From contig CAKOGP040000446.1 in assembly GCA_933822405.4 (NCBI GenBank), positions 368,737-432,736 of the forward strand: a stretch of DNA of 64,000 nucleotides. Reading direction: 5' to 3'. The position numbers and the translations under genes were made by a program. Below the pieces are notes generated by a model. That model saw only the letters and a program-made list of their open reading frames with translations. It was not told the DNA's origin and made no database searches. Below, piece by piece: positions 20,959-30,532 of this stretch. Each line of letters opens with the position of its first letter. The first letter of the stretch is position 1. Source of the DNA: Cylindrotheca closterium. Its lineage: Eukaryota > Bacillariophyta > Bacillariophyceae > Bacillariales > Bacillariaceae.

Positions 20959-21909
20959 ATGAAGGAAATTACAAATGATACAACAGTGACGAATGACGAG
21001 GAGAGTGACAATTCCCTTTCCAATGATGTCGTCGTCGTCGTCGCGGAATCGAAACCAACGATCATCGAACTCGCAAGTCAAGATCCATTCTTTCGATACG
21101 CCAAACAATTTTTGGTGTTCCTCACCGGGCGCAGGGTCATGGGCGCAATCGCCTTCCTGGTGGCCATTTCGTTGATTCTGGTTCTGACCCTCACGCCTGT
21201 TGGCGGGGGTGCAGCAGTGGATACTTCTGTTGCCGCCACTGCAGAGTCTTCCACGACAGCAACTGGTGCAACGTCACCAACAACGAGCACCACCACCACG
21301 CAGCCAGAAGCAAGACCAAGTATGGCTCCACTGCCAACCCAAGAACCGTCTACAATGCCAACCTTGGAACCTGCCGTCAGCCCCAGTTTTCAATTGCGAC
21401 TGCATTGGGAGGATGGATACTATTGGCAAGAGAGTCGGGAAGAAATGTTCTATTGCATGGAGTGCGCTGACTGTGACGAGTATACCACAGGCGATGGAAG
21501 GGATGGAGATTGTCGTTCCCGGGGAAGTTCTTCGGCAAGATGCCGAGAGGGACACCTTGTTTGGATCGAATGGTGCAATCGGCGAGACTACCAATTTGAA
21601 ATCATTCAACATTACAATTCTGGGAGTCAGGTTCGAGTGCATGGGACGGATTTGTGCTTTTCGACCGTCTACAATCGATATTTGGAACTCCGAGTGTGCA
21701 ACCAAACGGACGCGTTGCAACTGTGGAGTCCGATTGCAGACACCAAAAAGTTTGAGCTGAGACCATTTGATCAAAGAAATTTGACTCGAGATGATGCTCG
21801 ATGTCTCTCCCAGCAACACCATCCAAAATCAGAAGAATTGGTCGGTTTGCATTCATGTGCTGAAGCTAGACAAGATGAAACCGTGTATTGGGCTGAATAT
21901 CACCGGTAA
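20959..21909 (+). CDS. Type II membrane protein with Cys-rich, ricin-B-like lumenal domain
   Basis: 316 residues from the ATG at 20959; only a GTG lies upstream. A cytosolic tail of about 58 residues is followed by one TM helix at about 60-80 (MGAIAFLVAISLILVLTL), then a Ser/Thr/Pro-rich stalk likely to be O-glycosylated, and a Cys-rich domain. That domain contains VHGTDLCFSTVYNRYLELRVCNQ followed by ALQLW, the spacing of a ricin B-type (beta-trefoil) subdomain: Cys, about 16 residues, Cys, then Q-x-W. Later SCAEARQDETVYW repeats the scheme. It probably resides in Golgi or at the surface and binds glycans. The lectin fold is plausible but not certain. Confidence 0.6.
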   Translation: MKEITNDTTVTNDEESDNSLSNDVVVVVAESKPTIIELASQDPFFRYAKQFLVFLTGRRVMGAIAFLVAISLILVLTLTPVGGGAAVDTSVAATAESSTTATGATSPTTSTTTTQPEARPSMAPLPTQEPSTMPTLEPAVSPSFQLRLHWEDGYYWQESREEMFYCMECADCDEYTTGDGRDGDCRSRGSSSARCREGHLVWIEWCNRRDYQFEIIQHYNSGSQVRVHGTDLCFSTVYNRYLELRVCNQTDALQLWSPIADTKKFELRPFDQRNLTRDDARCLSQQHHPKSEELVGLHSCAEARQDETVYWAEYHR

Positions 21910-21944
21910 TCATACTGTAGCTTCGGTTGTCACTTCTTCAGTCT

Positions 21945-22265
21945 AAACAAGAGATATACCTGATATTCTGCACATATGGTATTGGATGAAGAAGAAATCC
22001 ACACAGGCAATGTCCTGTGCACCACCTCAATCAGTTGATGGTCCTCATCATGTCCGAGACCAACACTTTTAAAAGTTTCATTGGAGATGACTGGAACCCG
22101 ATTGGGCTATCCTCGATGCCATGGACTAACTGCATGGTTACCCTAGATCATGGGCGAGCATTCGACATGAGTTGGCTTTATCCCTGAAGTATCCACGATA
22201 CGAAGAATACTTGAATCAGGCTGCTTTTTGTATCCCTCAGCTGCAAATGTCTTGGAACGAGGCTG
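21945..22265 (+). pseudogene. Decayed F-box/LRR C-terminal fragment
   Basis: This stretch aligns by eye with the 3' end of the genes at 25396 and 27086. Landmarks in order: CCTGATATTCTGCACATATGG (here) against CCTGATATCATGCAGGTATGG; frames reading VDGPHHVRDQHF against FDGHHSREPPF; PWTNCM against RWTNCM; CCACGATACGAAGAATACTTGA against CCACGATACGACGCATACTTGA; and IPQLQMSWNEA against PPTQMQYEE. Stops and frame changes interrupt it and no start region remains. It is a dead third copy, about 3 kb upstream of the live pair. Confidence 0.75.
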
Positions 22266-22639
22266 TTCAAAAACTGCAATCCACGATACGCCTACACACT
22301 ACACTTTTGTTTTTCTGAAACGGAGCACCACCACCACCCTAGTAGTACTGTAGGTCCCAGTAATTATAATATAGATATGAGATGCAAAGTTTGACAGTTT
22401 CTGATGATGACCGCGCGCTCGATAACCGCACCGCACGCGCACATCACACATAATAAATTCCGATCAATTCGATCACAAAGCCTGTGTGAATGACGCGATG
22501 ACACACCGCCGCAATATCTCAAATAAAATAACATGTTGACAAAAACAATACAATAAAATAATGGCGTGAGAGAGGAACCCAAAACCAAAACCACCAGACT
22601 GTCGCCGCCTTTTGATGCGCTTGTCAATCTTATTATAGG
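22266..22639. other. Gene-free spacer and presumed promoter
   Basis: 374 bp, AT-rich with GCGC-containing stretches near 22420-22500. No gene seen. Confidence 0.4.
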
Positions 22640-23581
22640 ATGATTCGAGCCAGAGCTACCTTTCTATCTCGTCCTGTTGCAACAAATAAAGAAGATGGCA
22701 CGAAGAGGAGTATGCTGCAGCCCTTTATCAATGGTGGGTCACTAGATGAATCCATTGTCGAACGACATGAAATTGAAGCCATCCCGCTCGATTGCAATGC
22801 CAATGACAATATAATACTTTACCAACAATCATTCGAACAGAAAGGAATGATTCGAGTTAATCTTGCTGAATATCTGAAGCAGCATTTTGTATCTTGCCAA
22901 GACCGTGAAGGTGATGGCAAACAAGACGACGACAGTGGGATTCGTTCCGCGGCTAGCGACTTTTTACGGTCGGACCAAGGCCAATCACTGTTGCTCGCTC
23001 GGTTTGCTCAATCAACCGTATCAAAATCATCTCAACAACAATGGCATATCCGACCGACCCATGTCACTCATCGAACAGTGCCTCCTGATGGAATGTCTCT
23101 GGTGCACATTGACTATCCACAAACAACATCACTGGGTCAGTTGACCAGCGAATGGTGGAGGAAATGGGAGCCCCTGTTATCCGATCTGGGAAACTCACCA
23201 GAGCAATTGGAGCGCCGCTTTGTGTTGGTGGGGGTCGTCACCCTGTGGGTCTTTTTACCGCAGGACAGAAATGACCAATTGCAAGACCATCCGCTATTGG
23301 TGGCAGATACTTCCACGTTGTCGCACGAGAACGATACAACCACGTACCAAGTGGTTGGATCCAAAACGACCCGACATTCGGTTGGAGTCTTTTACAACCC
23401 CTCAATGAAGTGGTATCATGCAACATCACCCAACATGACCTGGGGCGATGCATGGTTGTTTGATACCCAAAAGAACCCACATGTCTCTGTCAATCTCATG
23501 GACAACCTAGATTTTCGACGCCAATCTTGTGAAGTGCGCTGTCTGATACTACAGAAGAGAAAAGTTGAAGATCCGTCATGA
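22640..23581 (+). CDS. CmcJ/AsaB-like 2OG-Fe(II) oxygenase or hydroxylase
   Basis: 313 residues. It follows the layout of the CmcJ/NvfI/AsaB family, small non-heme iron hydroxylases first known from fungal and bacterial secondary metabolism: an HxD-type pair (VHID, H156 and D158), VTLWVFLPQDRN, DHPLLVADTSTL, FYNPSMKWYHATSPNM, then WLFDTQKNPHVSVN with a distal histidine (H281) and the closing R-x-S-x-E-x-R (RQSCEVRCLIL). The N-terminal 60 residues are less conserved; no strong signal peptide. The substrate is unknown. The gene lies alone between a pseudogene and a gene-free gap, so context says little. Motif order is convincing for the family, not for the reaction. Confidence 0.65.
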   Translation: MIRARATFLSRPVATNKEDGTKRSMLQPFINGGSLDESIVERHEIEAIPLDCNANDNIILYQQSFEQKGMIRVNLAEYLKQHFVSCQDREGDGKQDDDSGIRSAASDFLRSDQGQSLLLARFAQSTVSKSSQQQWHIRPTHVTHRTVPPDGMSLVHIDYPQTTSLGQLTSEWWRKWEPLLSDLGNSPEQLERRFVLVGVVTLWVFLPQDRNDQLQDHPLLVADTSTLSHENDTTTYQVVGSKTTRHSVGVFYNPSMKWYHATSPNMTWGDAWLFDTQKNPHVSVNLMDNLDFRRQSCEVRCLILQKRKVEDPS

Positions 23582-24374
23582 AGGAAGGAAACGAACTATT
23601 ATTGGATTGGACATGATTGCTTGATGCTGCTTGGATAATTGTTTTCAAATTGAATGAATCGCAACCGGAACGTATAGTCGATTCTGGCGGTGCTGGACGA
23701 ACAAGAATCGTTGCCTGATACACCGGGAGGTACGGTACCGGTAGGAAGCAGCAGTATTATCATTTCTGGAACGAAACGAATGAAACGAATCCTGTAATTG
23801 TATTCAGTTGATTGATTGATTCATTCGACTCAAATGAGACTTCCGCAGAGTAGTATCATGTGTACAGTACGTGTACTGGTTGTGGTACGCATTCAATCCA
23901 ATGCGAACCATCTTCATCTTATTTCGGAGAAAAAGAAAGCGATCAATGAGTCGCAAACAAGATGATCCTGCACTTGCATTCAATTGAGAGCGCTCGTATC
24001 CTGTACCAGGTACTACCTACTGAACGAAAAGATCATAATCACTTCCACGTTTCCACCCCCAGGCTTCGCTTTGGTGGTTGGGGATTTTGCTTTGGGATAT
24101 TGCTTGGTTCCATTTCGCCTTTTTAAGCAAGAGCTACCGCATGCAACTGACGATCCCGATTCGGTCGCTGTGATTCGCATTGTGCACATATAATAAAATG
24201 ATATGTGACAGAATGCATACAGGATGGCTAGGCCATTCCAATGAAGACGCGAACAATAATCCAGAACTCTGATTTCCAGGGCGCAAGAAGAACCTCCACA
24301 AAATTGACAAAACCAATTCTGTACCAAAATACGGTATATTATTCCATATTACTGCATTGCAAACTGCTATTGCA
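23582..24374. other. Gene-free spacer
   Basis: No coding frame supported. Contains one TACCGGTA palindrome (23736-23743) and a short GTACAGTACGTGTACTG near-palindrome around 23873. Confidence 0.5.
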
Positions 24375-24974
24375 ATGATGCAAGAACGACGAGTGGCATT
24401 TCAGGACGACCGAGACGTGGTCGAGATCCCAGGTCGAAATGACTACACAACGGATGAGATATCTTTCATGTACTTTTCTTCTTGGGAGTTGGAGATAATC
24501 CGGTTGCGGGAGAAGAGGTGGGCTCTCGAACTCTCTGTATATGGAGGGATATCGAGTAAGCATGATGACGATGATGACTCGACAGGACTGGAGTCGGTAG
24601 AAACGAAATCCATGCGAACACAGCACATTGAGATTGGGATACAGACGGTCTTGACAGAGCAAGAACTGGAACTTATCGAAGGTGGTTATCGAGAAGATGA
24701 GTACATTGCAAAGATTTATAGAAACGCAACTCGGCAAAACCAAGTCTTGGCACGCCACAGGGGATTTGATAACGCAATACAAGTCAAGGCAGGGAATTTT
24801 GCCGAGCGCATACTAAGTCCAAGCTCGCGATCGACGACTATAACGGACTGCAACCCTCGGAAAAGAGATCTTGACATTTGTCGTGTCGGAAATCCGATTG
24901 AATCTCCTCCAGAGACTGCAAGACTCAGTGTTCGATTGTCGAGGATGATTGTGGTTCCAATTGACTGTGAATGA
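24375..24974 (+). CDS. Conserved diatom hypothetical protein
   Basis: 199 residues from the ATG at 24375 (another at 24378). The pattern matches a family I recall as multi-copy in diatoms: an N-terminal V-x-F followed by V-x-x-I-P and Y-T-x-x-E (RRVAFQDD, VVEIPGRNDYTTDEISFMYF), then a central M/L-R-x-x-x-I-E-x-G (MRTQHIEIG) leading to VLTEQELE and a helical stretch ending in EYIAKIYRNATRQNQVLARHRG. No enzyme motif is visible, and the function is unknown. The C-terminal 45 residues are Ser/Arg-rich and variable in style. Confidence 0.65.
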   Translation: MMQERRVAFQDDRDVVEIPGRNDYTTDEISFMYFSSWELEIIRLREKRWALELSVYGGISSKHDDDDDSTGLESVETKSMRTQHIEIGIQTVLTEQELELIEGGYREDEYIAKIYRNATRQNQVLARHRGFDNAIQVKAGNFAERILSPSSRSTTITDCNPRKRDLDICRVGNPIESPPETARLSVRLSRMIVVPIDCE

Positions 24975-25395
24975 AAACAAGCCTTTCAACTGCTCGAAAT
25001 TCTTGGGAAACTTCTTTCCGCCAGAATATCGAATCCAACTGTAAATATTTTAGATGAAATTGCTGTCATAGAATTCATCCACTATCAGGTACCTGCTACG
25101 GTACAGTACCTATGGTACGAGCTGAAGAATGTTTTGGTTTCGGATCCTTGATGACCTGATTATTTTCTAAATTTAAATTGAAAGGCCTAACATAGACCCA
25201 TATCGATCGAAGTATTCATTGAACGATTTCAAATCCAAAACACGCGCCGAGGTTTGGGAGAAACCGAGGATGACAGTCATCATCATTTTTAAAAATCCGC
25301 ATATCTCCAAACCTTACTATCAATAGTTTCACGCAGCCAAATAAGATAACAAGCACGTTGACAAGCAAATAAGATCCTTGCTGATTCACATTACC
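24975..25395. other. Gene-free spacer
   Basis: 421 bp with no gene seen. GGTACC and CGGTACAG-type short palindromic words cluster near 25088-25112. Confidence 0.5.
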
Positions 25396-26679
25396 ATGTC
25401 GAATCTTCCAGCCGCTGATATGCTTGGTCTTGATGAGCTTTCCCAGGTACTTGGCTTTCTCAGTTGGAAGGAATTGCTAAAGTCCCGGGTGTGCAGCAAA
25501 TGGAGAGAAGCCGTGAAAGTGACGCTTGTCCCTCCGTCCATGTCAAGAAAGATTAGCTGGATGGAGAATCCAGATTACTTTATCGTCAATCGAGAGTACG
25601 CACTTGCATTGAATTGGGTTGTGGATGCTCTACCGAGAATTCAAACCATCCATACTGGTTTCTTTTTGAAAGGAACGACAACCTTCATGGTGGAGAAGGG
25701 TGACGCTCCGATCGAATCGTATGTCTACCACCCTGAGAACCGAGAAAGTCCTTGGATTGACTTTCGAGTCCTTACCAGACTACGGGATCTAAGAAGTCTC
25801 AGCTTGGAAGGCTTGAGCTTTAACGGGTCCTACGATTACCTTTTCAATTTTCCTAAACTTGAGGTTCTGAACATCACATATACTGGACATCTGCGATGGG
25901 ATCTCAGTATGGTCGCTCAGTTACCGAAGCTCAAGAAACTACACGCCACGGAAAACAGTGAGCTTACCGGAAATCTTGAGAGCCTAAAGGTGATCGGATC
26001 GACATTGGAAGAAATCGTTCTGTCGAAATGCCAAAAGGTCGAAGGCTCGATCAAGAGTCTCGCCAAGTTCCCACGCCTGAAGAAGCTGAGTCTTACGAAA
26101 ACTAAGATAATAGGTGACATTCGAGAAATTGGTAAAGACGACTTTGAGGCACTGTCTGAAGTAGACTTGCCTTCTGGCGTGTACGGCGGCGAGGTCATTA
26201 AAAAAATTGAAGATGCACCTGATATCATGCAGGTATGGTATCGACTCAACAAACGAAACCCAGGTTTGTCGGGTTATCCCCGGTGGAATCTGTCCGAAGA
26301 CTCGCCTCAACACTATGCGGCTGACGGCCACCCTCCCAGAGACCCACCCTTCGAAATTGAATTTGTGAGAGCTGAAACCAGATTGGGTTGGCGATGGACC
26401 AACTGCATGGCTCATGGGTCTTGCGAGACAAACTGGTTCGATCCCGAACCTGATCCGACAGATCCACGATACGACGCATACTTGATTCATTTCGAACGGC
26501 TAGCGAAGGATGTTTCTTTCTACGAAGGTTTCCATTCGCCACCGACTCAAATGCAGTACGAAGAGTTGAACGATACTATCCCACCGCCCCTCATACCTAA
26601 CAGAAACAACTTTGCATCTTTGATGCACGATTATGTTTCAGATGATGACAATATGCCAGATCTGATAGACCGAGACTAA
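25396..26679 (+). CDS. F-box/LRR protein, first tandem copy
   Basis: 427 residues from the ATG at 25396; a TTG further up is ignored. The N-terminus has an F-box-like helix set (LGLDELSQVLGFLSWKELL, RVCSKWREAV), which would dock to Skp1 in an SCF ubiquitin ligase. Residues from about 130 to 265 are leucine-rich repeats (LRSLSLEGLSF, LEVLNITYTGHL, LKKLSLTKTKIIGDI). The C-terminal 150 residues carry a signature I recall from diatom LRR proteins: LPSGVYGG, DSPQHY, TRLGWRWTNC, then ETNWFDPEPDP and FYEGFHSPPTQMQYEEL. The C-terminal block likely has its own fold. It is paralogous to the gene at 27086 and to the fragment at 21945. Confidence 0.8.
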   Translation: MSNLPAADMLGLDELSQVLGFLSWKELLKSRVCSKWREAVKVTLVPPSMSRKISWMENPDYFIVNREYALALNWVVDALPRIQTIHTGFFLKGTTTFMVEKGDAPIESYVYHPENRESPWIDFRVLTRLRDLRSLSLEGLSFNGSYDYLFNFPKLEVLNITYTGHLRWDLSMVAQLPKLKKLHATENSELTGNLESLKVIGSTLEEIVLSKCQKVEGSIKSLAKFPRLKKLSLTKTKIIGDIREIGKDDFEALSEVDLPSGVYGGEVIKKIEDAPDIMQVWYRLNKRNPGLSGYPRWNLSEDSPQHYAADGHPPRDPPFEIEFVRAETRLGWRWTNCMAHGSCETNWFDPEPDPTDPRYDAYLIHFERLAKDVSFYEGFHSPPTQMQYEELNDTIPPPLIPNRNNFASLMHDYVSDDDNMPDLIDRD

Positions 26680-27085
26680 AACTCATTAGACTGATCCACT
26701 GGACAATAGGGCACAAGGTGCTGAATTGACTGACTTTTTCTGACACAGCGAACCTACAGTGCCTAGCCTGTGATTTCGAAGATCCCATTCCCATTCAAAT
26801 TACAACATTAGAGTATAAAATAGATTGAAATAAGACCATATATCCCACAGTAGCAACATCTATGAACGCCATCATCCTCGCAATGTCAGATTTAGATCAT
26901 AGTTTCATACCGCGATATAGATACTAACTACGTACATGATTGGGTTGGAACTGAAAAAGGCCTTCTTAATTTTTCAAAATATTCATCATCCGCGCATCGC
27001 AATGTATAATATATACCGGTAGCTGTGACTCTCTGCCGTAACGATTCCGCCTTCTGTCATGCATCTAGCACCCTTATAGAGAATC
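26680..27085. other. Intergenic gap between tandem paralogues
   Basis: 406 bp holding the promoter of the second copy. A TACCGGTA palindrome lies at 27014-27021, about 65 bp upstream of the start codon. The gap does not visibly resemble the region upstream of the first copy. Confidence 0.5.
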
Positions 27086-28369
27086 ATGCCCATTCTATGC
27101 AATATTGATGCACTAGGCCTTGACGAAATGTCGATGGTGGTTGGATATCTAGACTGGAAAGGTTTACTTCGAGTTCGGGTCTGCCAGAAATGGAGAGACG
27201 CTGTCAAGTTGACTCAGGTTCCACGTTCCATGTCCACAAAGTTTCAATCGATGAACTGCCCCGACTACTTCATTGTTAATCAAAAGTATGCGCTTGCACT
27301 CAGCTGGATTGTACATGCCCTTCCAAGACTGCAAACCATCCATTGTAACTTTCAATACCGTGGAACCCGAAAATTTGATGTGAAGACTGGTGAAGATCCT
27401 TTCCCAAACCAAGCCTTCACTGGCTTTGATTCTGACGATTCCGAAGCAACCCCAATACCACCTCGTCGTCCAGGCCTTGACAAGGTAGATCTGTCTGTGG
27501 TCTCGAGATTCCGGGATCTGCGGGAGCTCTCCTTGGAAGGTTTGAGCCTTGACGGAACCTATGGATTCCTTTTCAACTTTCCGCAGCTGGAAAGTCTGAT
27601 CCTCTCGAATACCGGACTCCTTCGATGGGACTTTAGTATGCTTAGTGGCCTACCCAAATTGAAAAGACTTGAATGTATGAATAATACCAAGCTGACGGGA
27701 GACTTGGAGGGTCTTCAGGTAGTTGGACAAACTTTGGTCGAGGTGAACTTATGTGGCTGTGGCAATGTCGAAGGGTCGATCATGAGTCTATCAAAGTTCC
27801 CGCACTTGGAAGAGCTTAGTCTTCTTAGAACAAAGATCACTGGTGACATTCGAGACATTGGTGACAACGATTTCGTAGCTCTCAAGAAAGTAGACTTTGG
27901 CGGCTATGTGTATGGTGGTGGGCACATGGACAGGATCGAAGATGCTGCTGATCTAATGCTAGCGAGGTATCGAATGAAGAAACGAAGTCCGTCTCTATTC
28001 GTGCATAGACGCTGGTCTTTGATTGAAACTTCGCCTCAACACTATGGATTCGATGGTCATCATTCTAGGGAGCCTCCTTTCTACGTGGAATTTGTAGAAG
28101 CTGGACCTCGTTTAGGATGGCGATGGACCAACTGTGTGAGCGGAGGTTCTTGTGAAAGTCATTGGCTTGACCCTGAGCCAGATCCAATTGATCCAGAATA
28201 TGAAGTCTATCTAAAGGATCTGGAATATGTTCAGCGTGATGCTGATTTCTACAAAGGTTTCAATATCCCGCCCACGCAGATGGAACACGATGAATTGAAC
28301 CGCATTATACCCCTGGATCCTATACTCCGTCGTTTTGCTCCAAGTTCTCCATTTGTTGGCTTTTGGTAA
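27086..28369 (+). CDS. F-box/LRR protein, second tandem copy
   Basis: 427 residues, same order as the gene at 25396: F-box-like start (LGLDEMSMVVGYLDWKGLL, RVCQKWRDAV), leucine-rich repeats from about 140 (LRELSLEGLSLDG, LESLILSNTGLL, LEELSLLRTKITGDI), then the tail block with GGYVYGGG, TSPQHYGFDGH, PRLGWRWTNC, SHWLDPEPDP and FYKGFNIPPTQMEHDEL. It differs by a Pro-rich insertion near 110-130 (SEATPIPPRRPGLD). Likely a substrate receptor in ubiquitin signalling. It converges with the oxygenase at 28454 with only 84 bp between stops. Confidence 0.8.
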   Translation: MPILCNIDALGLDEMSMVVGYLDWKGLLRVRVCQKWRDAVKLTQVPRSMSTKFQSMNCPDYFIVNQKYALALSWIVHALPRLQTIHCNFQYRGTRKFDVKTGEDPFPNQAFTGFDSDDSEATPIPPRRPGLDKVDLSVVSRFRDLRELSLEGLSLDGTYGFLFNFPQLESLILSNTGLLRWDFSMLSGLPKLKRLECMNNTKLTGDLEGLQVVGQTLVEVNLCGCGNVEGSIMSLSKFPHLEELSLLRTKITGDIRDIGDNDFVALKKVDFGGYVYGGGHMDRIEDAADLMLARYRMKKRSPSLFVHRRWSLIETSPQHYGFDGHHSREPPFYVEFVEAGPRLGWRWTNCVSGGSCESHWLDPEPDPIDPEYEVYLKDLEYVQRDADFYKGFNIPPTQMEHDELNRIIPLDPILRRFAPSSPFVGFW

Positions 28370-28453
28370 TAGAATGAAATATCTAGTGTAAAACTAGCAT
28401 TATATTCAAATCTAGGACTATGCGAATAGGAGGGAATGTATGCATCCTTCAGG

Positions 28454-29440
28454 TCAGACAGCGACAAACGTTTGAACGACATCATCTTGAGTTTTCATAT
28501 TGGTGACACGAATCTCCTCTTCCTCATAGATGCGATCCATCTCATCTTCGGTTCCCTCACGGTAGCGCCACTTGCGTGCCATCTTACCACGCAACTGACC
28601 AACACGAATACCATCAATGTATTGACGAACATCTCCCGTCTTGACGACTGGCTCAAGCACAGTCTCGGGCTGCTTAGGAGCGCAGAACAAAATGGCGGAA
28701 AGACGGCGCGGGACTACACCATTGGCATCGCACTCCCGATCGTCCACCACACGGTGCAAGGTGGCAGGGATGCGGCCATTCGAGCGAATCTGAGTGCACC
28801 ATCCAAAGAGCATCAAGGCTGCTCCTCGCTTGGGTGCAACTTGGTACCACTGCCCATTGCTAAATAGCTCTAGGCCAGGTTCAGTGGTATGAATCAAGGT
28901 AAAAGATCCAAAATCACGGTGTTCTCCACAGCGTGGAGCCTCTTTTGGGTCATTGTGAGGGTAATAATCCACCATGCGATAGTTAAACGCAAGATCGTCC
29001 AACATGTCATCGCTTCCAATCGCTGATGCCAAGGCTTTTTGGATCTTGTTAGTGGAAGCTGTAGTTTCCTTCCAAAAGTTCAAGACTTGTGCGAAGCCTG
29101 TAGTTTCCTTGGCCAATTCCAAGACTTGTGGATCAGCTTCTGCAATCGCTGCCAATCGTTCGGGGCTCAAATCCAAGACACGCTTGCGATCCACAGTGGG
29201 ACCACCCTTTCCTTGGGCATAGGCATCTTTGTAGACCATATTCTTGGTATAGGCTTGGTTGAGACGATTTCCCAACTCGTCAGAGCCAGAGAGCTGGGAA
29301 AGCATGTCACCCATTTCACCAAATGGAACAAGTGGCAAATCTTCCACCCACAAGGCTCCGGCTGGTGCCTTTTCAGCAATCAAGCTTGCAATCTCTTCGA
29401 CTGGTTGCTTCAGTGAGACAGTTGGGAGGTCAATCTGCAT
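28454..29440 (-). CDS. Isopenicillin-N-synthase-like 2OG-Fe(II) dioxygenase
   Basis: 328 residues. Catalytic layout of the IPNS/plant 2OG-dioxygenase class is complete: HxD as GEHRDFGSFTLI (H174, D176), the substrate-pocket strand GLELFSNGQWYQVAP, distal histidine in PATLHRVV (H229), and the cosubstrate R-x-S as RRLSAILF (R246, S248). The N-terminal DIOX_N-like part lacks some of the usual landmarks. Members oxidise small molecules such as hormones, pigments or antibiotics; the substrate here is unknown. The ATG at 29440 is the first in frame and no targeting peptide is evident. A 12-bp G-box palindrome lies about 270 bp upstream. Confidence 0.85.
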   Translation of the reverse strand: MQIDLPTVSLKQPVEEIASLIAEKAPAGALWVEDLPLVPFGEMGDMLSQLSGSDELGNRLNQAYTKNMVYKDAYAQGKGGPTVDRKRVLDLSPERLAAIAEADPQVLELAKETTGFAQVLNFWKETTASTNKIQKALASAIGSDDMLDDLAFNYRMVDYYPHNDPKEAPRCGEHRDFGSFTLIHTTEPGLELFSNGQWYQVAPKRGAALMLFGWCTQIRSNGRIPATLHRVVDDRECDANGVVPRRLSAILFCAPKQPETVLEPVVKTGDVRQYIDGIRVGQLRGKMARKWRYREGTEDEMDRIYEEEEIRVTNMKTQDDVVQTFVAV

Positions 29441-29711
29441 GTTGCTTGGCTGCTTTTTGGATCACAAATTGATTTTAAGTGATGATCTCTTGCGATCTTT
29501 TGCTTCACATCCGAATACGCACGCAACAAAAGTGAAAATGACAGAAATTCGACGAAAGAAGCAGATCCAAGGATACCCCCCTTCGTACGAGTATAACGCT
29601 ACATAATCAGTGAAGACGTTTCCATAGAGTGACCTCCTTGCGAGGGGGCGTATCTTTGCAATCAGAGAAAACTCTCGCATGATTTTCCCGCCAAAACGAG
29701 ACGCAGTGCAC

Positions 29712-29723
29712 GTACACGTGTAC
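29712..29723. promoter_or_regulatory. 12-bp palindrome with G-box core
   Basis: GTACACGTGTAC is a perfect palindrome with the CACGTG core bound by bHLH and bZIP factors. It lies about 270 bp upstream of the oxygenase start at 29440. Binding is inferred from the word alone. Confidence 0.35.
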
Positions 29724-29814
29724 ATTATTTTATAGTACGTATGCAGTTATACCGGTAGACAGTTCTGGTATATATTCTATAATGCATGAAATATCGAGAA
29801 ACGGCATCAGATGA

Positions 29815-29934
29815 TATTCCAACGTCAAGATTACTGGAAAGGACGCCTTTGAGGAGTGTGGAAATCTAAAGGAAGTTGATTTCAGCGAGGCAACAAATTT
29901 GGAAACGATTGAAGAGAGGGCCACCAGCCAGTGA
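29815..29934 (+). pseudogene. BspA-type LRR fragment
   Basis: A 39-codon frame between stops reads KITGKDAFEECGNLKEVDF then SEATNLETIEE. The G-x-x-A-F-x-x-C-x-x-L-x-x-V-x-F spacing is that of one to two BspA-like (LRR_5) repeats, a repeat type expanded in diatoms. There is no start codon and flanking sequence does not extend the repeat, so it is a relic of a larger gene. It is a different LRR type from the F-box/LRR pair. Confidence 0.55.
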
Positions 29935-30532
29935 CGAATGAATGCCTTAAGCTTTTCAAGGGAACTTCGTAATTTTGTTGGAATGAATCAGCGATAGCTC
30001 GGGGTCTACAGCATTGGAAGCTATATACCAATGGTGCTGCCGCCAATGGCACATCTTCGGTTGCTGGTCTAATGGTGGCACCTTAGACCTATAGTACGTT
30101 CCGGAGATAAAGTGATCGCTGTCGACCCGCTTTTCCGGTACTATTGCCGACTAATTCCAATGAGCCATCTGTCGCCAAGTCGAAGCACCGACCCCACTGG
30201 AAGTGTCACCAAAATCGAAACTACCCAGTGACTGATTAGTTTACCCTAATTGGTTGATTGCCCGTGCCTAGAAAAAAAAAGGTTATCATGAGGAAATTGT
30301 ATAAAAGAATAATCTAAACCTAGCAATACTATATCCCCTCTAAAAAAACTAATCCCCGACTATGGCTGGTTTTCTGTATCACATTCGATACAAAACAATA
30401 CCAGCGACCATACTTCTACCATATGGTGCAATAAAATCCCATGATATGCCCCATTGGTAGATATATGGGAGCGGCCCTGTCACGATCGAGGACTTGGCTC
30501 TTTGAAATACAAATGTTTTGGCTTGCCATTTT
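29935..30532. other. Gene-free spacer
   Basis: No gene supported. A run of nine A residues lies near 30272. Upstream, 29441-29711 is presumed promoter of the oxygenase gene. Confidence 0.4.
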
